This document shows, piece after piece, positions 36,501-41,026 of a DNA stretch of 41,026 bases (position 1 is the first letter of the stretch; every line of letters starts with the position of its first letter). The DNA is from a virus. The notes under the pieces were generated by a model. That model did no database searches and was not told where the DNA came from. It saw nothing but the letters and a program-made list of their open reading frames with translations. The stretch is taken from positions 18,477 to 59,502 of IMG/VR virus record IMGVR_UViG_3300030061_000095; one strand, given 5' to 3'. The position numbers and the translations under genes were made by a program.

Positions 36501-39228
36501 AATACAAGATATATTTGGTGCAGATTCTGATGTAACTATTAATAATGTAGTAGATAGAGACTTCCATTCTAATAGACAATATCAAGCACCATATGACGAG
36601 TTAGTAGAGCAAGAACAATTTGTTATAGATGAAATTATATTTAGAACTAAAGCTGAAATAGATGCTAGAAAGGGTAAACCTTTATTACTACAAACAGCAT
36701 TTAAAGATAATGCCAGATTACTTTATAAAGGTGAGCCAGCAAAGAAACATCAATCAAGATTTAATGTGCCAGTATTTACTTTTGAAAGTGATGCGCAAGT
36801 AGTAAACAACCCAGCAAAATATTCTAGTACACCAGCTGATGCACAAAAAGCTAGTTACTGGAAAAGAATAGTAAATTTTTTAGGTAGCCTTACAGAAAGT
36901 AAATATTTTAGTGGTCTTGGTAATCTTGAACAAAGAAAAGAATATCAAAGATTAAAAGGATTAACTGCTGGTGAAATAACTAAAGCCGAGAAAGTAGCTA
37001 AAGATTTTTATAATGATTTAGGACCATATTTTAATCCAAGAAAATCACAAAAATCTAAACAAGAACTTGATAGAAATATACAAGAGTTTAATACATTTAT
37101 AGAAGGTGGCATGGATGCAAACCCATTAATCATAACAGATGAAGGTTTAAGAAAGGTTGCTATTAAAAGTAAACAAGCTATAGATAGAATTGGACAGATG
37201 TTAGTGCAAAGAGGTTTATTACCTAGATCAAAGTTTGAAGAAAATAGAGGAACATATTTACCTTTGTTATATATGAAACATATTTTGAATAATCCAACAG
37301 GCACTAAGTTTTCATATACAAAAGCTAGAAAAGATTTAACAGATGAAACTAAATTAATACTAGGTGATATAACAGAACTATCACCACAATATAGAGTTCT
37401 TGCTGGTGTACAAAGACCATTGCGTGACATGGCAATATTAGATTTTTTTAATCAAGTTTCTAAGAATCAACAATGGGCAATACGTAATGATGATATGTTG
37501 GTTACTATTGAACAAGGTGGAGTAGAACAAAAGGTAAGTGCTTTGTGGTTATTAGAAGAATCTAAAAGATTAAAAGATCAAGCAACTTATTTTGAGAATG
37601 GTCAACCTGAACAAGCACTAGCTATGAGAAATCTTGCACAGCAATATGAAGAACTAGGTATGCCCGTAGCAGAAAGATTAGGATATGGTGCTGATAAACC
37701 ATTAGATGTAAACTTTAAAAGACTACCTACTACTAAACAATATGGAATGATGAGGGGTGTAGCTGTAAGAAAAGAAATCTATGATGATGTTATAGGTACT
37801 TTTACTATGGGTGATACTGATAATGCTTTTAGTAAAACCATAGCTGCTTTAGAAAAAGGCACAAGTATTTGGAAACTTCTTAAAGTACCACTCAACCCAC
37901 CAACTGTAGTGCGTAACGTAGGTTCTAACATGATACTTATGAATATAGTGGGGGGTGTGCCTATACATAAAGTATTGCCTAGAATGAGACAAGCTATAGA
38001 ACAAATAAGAAGTAATGGTAAGTATTGGAAGATAGCTGAAGATTACGGCATACAAAATACACAGTTTACAAATCAAGAAATGCTACAAATAAGTGAAGAG
38101 TATTTAGATTTACAACAAGAAGTTGATGCTTTAGGACCAGTAGCTAAATTTTTTAGACTGCCAAAATTGTTAACTGCTAGAGTATTTAAAACTGCTGGTG
38201 ATGTATATCAATTTACAGAGTCTGTAGGTAAGACAGCAGTAATAATAGATGCTATGGAGAGACAAGGAATGTCAGAGTTTGATGCATTTCAACTTGCACA
38301 GAAAGCTTTGTTTGATTATTCAGATGTACCTATGGCTGGTAAGTTATTTAGGAAAGCACCTATAGGTATGCCTTTCTTTACTTTTTATTACAAGGCATTT
38401 CCAGCTTTAGTTGAAGCAGCTATTAATCATCCATTTAGATATGCACCATACGTAGCCTTATCAGCTGGACTAACTGCTTTATCTGCATATGCATTTGGTT
38501 TTGAAGATGATGAAGAAGAAAAGTTACAGAAAGGATTAGAGCCTTGGCTTGCTAAAAGAACAGGTGTTTATGTATTGCCTTATAAAGATAGTGATGGAAG
38601 ATATCAATTTTTAGATATAGGATATTTCTTTCCTTGGACTATGTACACAGATGCAGTAAGAGATATAGCTGGTGGTGATTTTTTTGAAGCACAAAGGACA
38701 ACAGGATTTTTATCAGGACCTTTCTCAGATATTTTCCTAGCAATTAAAACTAATAAAGACCCGTTTACACAACGTACTATATGGGATAAACGTGATCCTG
38801 TAGAAGATAGAATACAAAATATGTTTTGGTATATGTACAGTTTAGGTATGCCATCATGGTTAACACCTAATGGTGCTATAAGTAAAACTACTAAAGCACT
38901 ACAAGATATACCTAGACCAACAGGTTCACCATCAGATACTGTGCCACAAGCATTGTTACGTTTTGTTGGAGTAAACGTGTATGGATTAGATACCGAAGAA
39001 ACTAGGACAAGAAATCTTAAAAAAATGAGACAAGAGATTCTTGATATACAACAAAGGTTTAAGTATGCAATGGCAAATCAATCTTATACTCAAGAAAAAA
39101 AAGATAGATTGCGACAAAGATATATGCAAATGATTAAAGAAAAGGTAGATCAATTACAACAATATAAAATAGATACAGCTATACCAAGACACATATTAGA
39201 AAGGGAGAGTAAATTTCAAGATGGATAG
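30541..39228 (+). CDS. Giant polyvalent internal virion protein, 2,895 aa
   Basis: About 21 percent of the window. Position equals T7 gp16. Visible parts: a leader with two NPFEIF/DPFNIF repeats (1-30); alanine/glycine-rich helices that look membrane-active (about 75-320); a long acidic and coiled-coil linker (about 340-520); a zincin-like HEAVH at 967-971; a polyvalent-protein domain centred on FIDEVQSD (residues 1613-1620) followed by PLIGFPKPNFNKWQDFIIEE and FDGIAIASTAIQAER; and a C-terminal block like LPD38 of phage polyvalent proteins (about 2435-2720; PLNPPTVVRNVGSN, ALFDYSDVPMAGKLFRKAP) with a hydrophobic helix near 2640. Such proteins are ejected with the DNA and carry several anti-host or entry activities. 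Which ones act here is unknown. No lytic transglycosylase motif was identified. Confidence 0.85.
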   Translation: MADEPRNTPNPFEIFGSTTGNTPDPFNIFDTYQRPTTQDNTSEQLGTDKVNDRSLPIFGLATNNFTPEENDWIDSVIAAPRGVLRGAARTIPLLGEGVWGILDLATNLSGQEDWLNPRESAFIARMDELRDAIGYEDSVAGRTGEALGSILGFVGTTVLTGGASAATRVGVGYNALKAGELTAGAATKSLASAMQIAAPGSAIGVGEASGRMREYEAEIGEDLSIADRNLATALAIPLGATEILPIVRPLSILFSKITKRGLPKETIDSYMDLAKSAVITGTAEGAQEALASIGQDAIEKGVYNEAASIGDSVASEFGYGGGAGAIFDLGVNLLTKGRPKGGRPTEPVEDDAGGLSGTENTEVEDASTIDEGRPSTVSQFQGSEEIVLDNEFVVPTQKEPAPLNESVLDSVKDSPQNEIEAAAQALKDEVPTIPDAEQQIKTEAVRQQLQEVSPELQSNLDQEVELERQIQEAEDADNLTQADELKEQITQVKDAQTELIKKQKTPIRRSRLIQTFDRPDGETFTARFPDRESVDAFTNKNVVKTKNKLSITTPAYNQFKNKYDTYVAEEVNSAYKSDTRDFKLQSFKDFVSQEQGSVQAEDILSQATFKNIDPNDASFKRFLYLNTKKRNLKDLNGLQRKDIFRQIEALPTQTAVNTSIDKAFSESIDNRQAFSKAEAIKDRTKELENKYTKTQLLDLAKTSGVSEEFIQDAVGTRDKPTIARGIARKEIQNQISAEENYEQVVSRSVPNVQVRKVKTKAADQAKGFQQYSVLYPDDTVIKTLIPANIDVADAKEQAARQTFAQRVEKLEQENIKTKDVPDASQQDYIQAVNNSLFKRTNPLAELLSIAGPQVKQSRTPAIQTEQVQDLIKEAPELEVPDISGINYQGNLYKFKDNINASDFIMNLRRIAKRTMPDADVVAVDTLFNESGEEVAGVTIGDIIAINLETNPENGRPRFASPTDTVYHEAVHYFINNNYFKPEVLQILAENQQRIFNIAETRFGGKVDTFEEAVAIASGYYNEQKLQGRTPFEFTPGIRRVFEPLFKFFNQVAKYFSGKKYRKLEDVFDAIRTGDLYQDAVDNPKILSPPQQQFQEELFKQTGYVGSYKGGSITEDMNLDYDSNRNMTPLYSRTPSFGLQELKISEMGQRIDRLQDAVNNTKTKSTKADKWLTTNKQGQELLTGSNIPFNKLYLQDTRLEEWLAEQVNKDGVPREVSIDEIKNYLKTNTGFISMQMTGGDTTTYVRATNINEQQTIEYYKDEIRNSSIALNQFTSAVQSHLVNRDDTYKALKEEFYTGPDDQGSGAFYDLTRNLNQIEESYKKLNLSMKQPIERNFDILRQALNVETKSPDFLFSDAKAGEIEQAINQLTVSGQLLQNTDALRKADPDGYLEKFLVALENSKIVSDPVIEILDEINADQFDGGNRYNKLDLQDNKLTQLVNARNQTKRQNEYFTRLLYGEGTTGELNPVIKSSYESAGYAATPGFNIDTTSGRFTDIQRLAFQAIKNGNPNKSEGQIIQERIQGIPQEVANFTEEQLREFSDKRRFNGENYGTTVHVENSRNVLYAWNPGASQEQKGYYSNEHFPKSIRNAFVHARIKDVYVLDDNNTLKKILFIDEVQSDMYADVKKAIDKYLNELNDGDPRKEGGASSLTEAEVKEALEGYPSTKDMPAVPLIGFPKPNFNKWQDFIIEEMNMLAVNEGFDGIAIASTAIQAERNGNNLKNNFNFLSFYPSVNPSDISTNLSTELTHTPSGLKVEEGILLQQGYLTQEEANQDDPVNPNFSRIAAAQYFGDVFTRDTNSYEFKTYVNYARLVGMTDGFISKDMTLSLQESNPIREHFVNDVNYLGDGQDVVFGETQVGSVSSILPNDLADLIIGQIKNGIRSPMQRPDINVVTQEETRLEELMDVGGNYVNNLTIDTSRLLRNAGNQTAIGAGYINLRKLTDNQTQQFFAKSGWDIYSNTYPNKIKKSLDKLGVKYETQGQSVKEIIQDIFGADSDVTINNVVDRDFHSNRQYQAPYDELVEQEQFVIDEIIFRTKAEIDARKGKPLLLQTAFKDNARLLYKGEPAKKHQSRFNVPVFTFESDAQVVNNPAKYSSTPADAQKASYWKRIVNFLGSLTESKYFSGLGNLEQRKEYQRLKGLTAGEITKAEKVAKDFYNDLGPYFNPRKSQKSKQELDRNIQEFNTFIEGGMDANPLIITDEGLRKVAIKSKQAIDRIGQMLVQRGLLPRSKFEENRGTYLPLLYMKHILNNPTGTKFSYTKARKDLTDETKLILGDITELSPQYRVLAGVQRPLRDMAILDFFNQVSKNQQWAIRNDDMLVTIEQGGVEQKVSALWLLEESKRLKDQATYFENGQPEQALAMRNLAQQYEELGMPVAERLGYGADKPLDVNFKRLPTTKQYGMMRGVAVRKEIYDDVIGTFTMGDTDNAFSKTIAALEKGTSIWKLLKVPLNPPTVVRNVGSNMILMNIVGGVPIHKVLPRMRQAIEQIRSNGKYWKIAEDYGIQNTQFTNQEMLQISEEYLDLQQEVDALGPVAKFFRLPKLLTARVFKTAGDVYQFTESVGKTAVIIDAMERQGMSEFDAFQLAQKALFDYSDVPMAGKLFRKAPIGMPFFTFYYKAFPALVEAAINHPFRYAPYVALSAGLTALSAYAFGFEDDEEEKLQKGLEPWLAKRTGVYVLPYKDSDGRYQFLDIGYFFPWTMYTDAVRDIAGGDFFEAQRTTGFLSGPFSDIFLAIKTNKDPFTQRTIWDKRDPVEDRIQNMFWYMYSLGMPSWLTPNGAISKTTKALQDIPRPTGSPSDTVPQALLRFVGVNVYGLDTEETRTRNLKKMRQEILDIQQRFKYAMANQSYTQEKKDRLRQRYMQMIKEKVDQLQQYKIDTAIPRHILERESKFQDG

Positions 39229-39658
39229 AGATAAATTAGTAAAAGAAATAATATTAGATGAAGGCTTTATGTATGAAATATATAGAGATCATCTAGGTTA
39301 TCCAACATTAGGCGTAGGTCATTTGTTAACAGAAAAAGATAAAGAGTGGGGTCTACCTATGGGTACTCCTATATCTGAAGAAAGAATATATGAATGTTTA
39401 AACGCTGATATAGATATTGTTTGTAAAGAACTAGATAAAAATTTATCTTGGTGGAAAGATTTAGATGATAACAAACAAAGAGTCATGGCTAACATGGCAT
39501 TTAATTTAGGTTTGCCAAGATTAAAAAAATTCAAAAACTTTTTAGCAGCTATGAAAAAAGCTGACTTTGAAACAGCAGCAGAAGAAATGATGGATAGTAA
39601 ATGGGCAAATCAAGTTGGTGCAAGAGCAATAAGATTAAGAGATAGAGTTTTAAAATAA
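39221..39658 (+). CDS. T4-type lysozyme (glycoside hydrolase 24)
   Basis: A 145-residue muramidase cutting the MurNAc-GlcNAc bond. Catalytic residues have the exact T4 spacing: E14 (LDEGF), D23 (YRDHLGY) and T29 (PTLGVGH), compare E11/D20/T26. The C-terminal KWANQVGARAIRLRDRVL matches the last helix of the family. No signal peptide or signal-anchor is present, so a holin is needed for access to the cell wall. Candidates follow directly downstream. The gene overlaps the giant gene by eight bases, and its stop overlaps the next start by one. It contains a GTTTAAAC site at 39396-39403. Confidence 0.95.
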   Translation: MDRDKLVKEIILDEGFMYEIYRDHLGYPTLGVGHLLTEKDKEWGLPMGTPISEERIYECLNADIDIVCKELDKNLSWWKDLDDNKQRVMANMAFNLGLPRLKKFKNFLAAMKKADFETAAEEMMDSKWANQVGARAIRLRDRVLK

Positions 39659-39951
39659 TGGAAGTATTTAATTTAATAGCTGAAGTTGGTTTACCTATAG
39701 CATCAGGATTAATTATGGCTTTTTTTATATTTTTAGTTATGAAACAAATGATGGATGCTTTGATAGGTGAGATACAAACAGTACAAGGTATAACTAAGAT
39801 GCTTATAACTAGAGCAAGTGCTATGAATAATGACATCATAAGGATAGATACAAGTGTATCTAGTGTGCTAGATTTACCACCAGATTTAGAACGTATAGCG
39901 CGCGCCGAAAATTTTGTAGAGGATGGAAGCATAGATGCTAGAAGAGATTAG
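39658..39951 (+). CDS. Membrane-anchored helical protein A, candidate holin
   Basis: A 97-residue protein with one N-terminal transmembrane helix (about residues 11-30, LPIASGLIMAFFIFLVMKQM) and a long helical cytoplasmic or periplasmic part ending in an acidic tail. It starts on the lysozyme stop, the typical place for a holin or lysis regulator. Topology is unlike the classic two- or three-helix holins but possible for single-helix types. Residues 6-63 align without gaps to residues 10-67 of the next protein, so the two are probably duplicates. Confidence 0.68.
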   Translation: MEVFNLIAEVGLPIASGLIMAFFIFLVMKQMMDALIGEIQTVQGITKMLITRASAMNNDIIRIDTSVSSVLDLPPDLERIARAENFVEDGSIDARRD

Positions 39952-40198
39952 CATTGCACAGTTAATAGCAGACTTTGGGTTTGCAGCTGTAATGGTAGTG
40001 GGTTTAGGTTATTTTGTTTACTTTGTATGGCAGACAATAACTAAGAAGATAGACCCAGCAGTACAAGATATGAAAACAACTATCATTAGATTAACAGATC
40101 AACTTAGATTATTAGATCAAGATATGATTCGTTTACAGCAGAAAGTTAATACAGTTATTGAAATGAAAGAACAAGATAAAAAACCTAAGAAGATGTAA
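39935..40198 (+). CDS. Membrane-anchored coiled-coil protein B, paralogue of A
   Basis: An 87-residue protein: a transmembrane helix at about residues 15-34 (GFAAVMVVGLGYFVYFVW), then a coiled coil (MKTTIIRLTDQLRLLDQDMI, RLQQKVNTVIEM) and a lysine-rich end. It overlaps gene A by 17 bases and is coupled to the csgF-like gene (TAATG). Shared landmarks with A are LIAxxG before the helix and D-x-I-R then V-x-x-V in the coiled coil, at equal spacing. A holin/antiholin-like pair or a membrane anchor for the secretion channel are both possible. Confidence 0.68.
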   Translation: MLEEISIAQLIADFGFAAVMVVGLGYFVYFVWQTITKKIDPAVQDMKTTIIRLTDQLRLLDQDMIRLQQKVNTVIEMKEQDKKPKKM

Positions 40199-40659
40199 TG
40201 GATAGGTGGGATAACATTTTTATTATTCTAAGTATCTTAAGCATTGGATTGTTTGTTGCTTATTTAAGTGCTGATGAAATGACACATAAGTTTAAGAATC
40301 CTAGCTTCTCAGGTGTTGGTACATCAAGTCATTACTTAACTATAGAGAATCAAGAGTTCAATAGGAAAGAAGCTATACGTGAAGAGATACAAGCTTATGT
40401 AGAGGACTTAGAAAGAGAGGCTGACAACACTACTCTAGCTAGGTTTATTCGTAACTTAGAAAGTAGAATATACGCACAGCTTTCAAGACAGTTAGTAGAT
40501 AGTTTGTTTGGTGAGACTGCATCAGATTTTGGTGTTCTTGAATTAGAAGGTAACACTATAGAATACAGAGTAGAGGACGATAAAGTAACATTGGTAATAA
40601 CAGATGAAGAAGGTAATACAACAGAAATTACTGTACCTCTTGGCTCTTTTACTTTCTAA
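40198..40659 (+). CDS. csgF: CsgF-like curli channel accessory protein
   Basis: A 153-residue homologue of CsgF, which caps the CsgG pore in the outer membrane and couples it to curli subunit nucleation. After an N-terminal signal/anchor (about residues 6-24) comes HKFKNPSFSG (residues 30-39), matching the F-x-F-x-N-P-x-F-x-G at the start of mature CsgF, which inserts into CsgG, then SSHYLTIENQEFNRK in place of the GAFLLNSAQAQN region. A helical middle (FIRNLESRIYAQLSRQLVDS; compare FTQAIQSQILGGLL) and a C-terminal beta part (NTIEYRVEDDKVTLVITDEE, GNTTEITVPLGSF) agree with CsgF. It has an acidic insert of about 20 residues. The csgG-like gene starts within its last 56 bases. Confidence 0.87.
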   Translation: MDRWDNIFIILSILSIGLFVAYLSADEMTHKFKNPSFSGVGTSSHYLTIENQEFNRKEAIREEIQAYVEDLEREADNTTLARFIRNLESRIYAQLSRQLVDSLFGETASDFGVLELEGNTIEYRVEDDKVTLVITDEEGNTTEITVPLGSFTF

Positions 40660-41026
40660 TTGTGCGACACTCGTAGACCCTTTAGATAATGGGTTGCCTC
40701 CGATAAGAAGTATAGAGTCAGCAGAGGTTGGTTCTTTATTAACTAAACTATCAGAAGTACCTGTTCCTGTACGTAAACCCGTAGTAGCTGTATATCCTAA
40801 CTCTTTCAAAGATGATACAGGACAACGTAGAAGTAACAGTCAGTATGCTAGTTTTAGCACAGCTATTACACAGTCTCCTGATGCTTATCTTATAAGGGCA
40901 TTGCAACATTCTGGAGTGTTTGATGTAGTAGAGCGCAAAGGGTTAGATAATTTAACTAAAGAACGACAGATTATACGTACTACTAGAGAAAACTTTGATG
41001 AAAAACAAAAGGTAAAACCTTTATTG
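40604..41026 (+). CDS. csgG: CsgG-like outer-membrane secretion channel (cut by right edge)
   Basis: The first 141 residues of a CsgG homologue. The true start is the ATG at 40604, inside csgF in another frame, because it gives a lipoprotein signal MKKVIQQKLLYLLALLLSNC with the modified cysteine at residue 20. The -1 residue is Asn rather than Gly or Ala, slightly unusual. Then KPVVAVYPNSFKDDTGQ, SFSTAITQSPDAYLIRAL, FDVVERKGLDNLTKERQ and IIRTTRENF follow E. coli CsgG closely (compare FSTAVPQS, LERQGLQNLLNERKIIRAAQEN). In bacteria nine copies form a large beta-barrel pore. The constriction residues are partly changed (see findings). There is no curli subunit gene in view. No Shine-Dalgarno is obvious, so translation is probably coupled. 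Confidence 0.93.
   Translation, partial: MKKVIQQKLLYLLALLLSNCATLVDPLDNGLPPIRSIESAEVGSLLTKLSEVPVPVRKPVVAVYPNSFKDDTGQRRSNSQYASFSTAITQSPDAYLIRALQHSGVFDVVERKGLDNLTKERQIIRTTRENFDEKQKVKPLL

Noticed and set aside
40643-41026. Start of the CsgG-like gene after the csgF stop codon
   Set aside because: That would remove the lipoprotein signal; the ATG at 40604 inside csgF restores a complete signal peptide ending in a cysteine.

Overview
The window reads as the virion-structure, packaging and lysis half of a tailed phage with a podovirus-like gene set, most likely a marine (pelagic) phage known from uncultured contigs. Reasons: a near-gapless plus-strand operon from terminase to lysis; a long portal; adaptor-like and P22 gp10-like neck genes; a T7-like block of internal virion proteins ending in a 2,895-residue polyvalent protein; low G+C with an A-rich coding strand; and many small proteins of types common in marine phage genomes. 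No integrase, tRNA, replication gene or RNA polymerase is visible. Host and lifestyle are therefore inferred, not shown. The last gene is cut by the right edge and the first by the left edge.

Layout. 1-2009 (minus strand): four small genes, one a SprT-like zinc metallopeptidase, with visibly higher G+C than the rest and separated by hairpins carrying GTTTAAA arms. 2010-3082: a divergent control region, the small terminase gene and about 400 bases of non-coding DNA with direct and inverted repeats. 3083-10672: large terminase, portal, a GroES-like co-chaperonin, scaffold, decoration-type protein and major capsid protein, closed by an intrinsic terminator. 10789-13883: decoration-like proteins, two small membrane proteins, six small lysine-rich proteins and a staphylococcal-nuclease homologue. 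13920-24288: neck/tail adaptors, a Rossmann-like protein, repeat-rich fibre proteins (one with 32 YadA-like 17-residue repeats and an S74 chaperone), a 2OG-Fe(II) oxygenase and a gp10-like tail hub. 24298-39228: internal/ejection proteins and the giant polyvalent protein. 39221-41026: T4-type lysozyme, two look-alike membrane proteins, then a CsgF homologue and a CsgG homologue.

The most striking element is the end: a phage lysozyme cassette translationally chained to the two curli-channel genes csgF and csgG, with no curli subunit (csgA/csgB) and no spanin visible. CsgG makes a large outer-membrane pore in bacteria, so a lysis or envelope-modifying role for a phage CsgG-CsgF channel is a natural hypothesis. 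CsgG-like genes in marine phages have been noted before, but the tight coupling with lysozyme and CsgF and the altered channel constriction deserve attention. Other points are a roughly tenfold excess of the palindrome GTTTAAAC, a structured terS-terL gap, several genes under 60 codons (12745-13000, 23789-23956), and a short GG-containing motif shared by four probable virion proteins.
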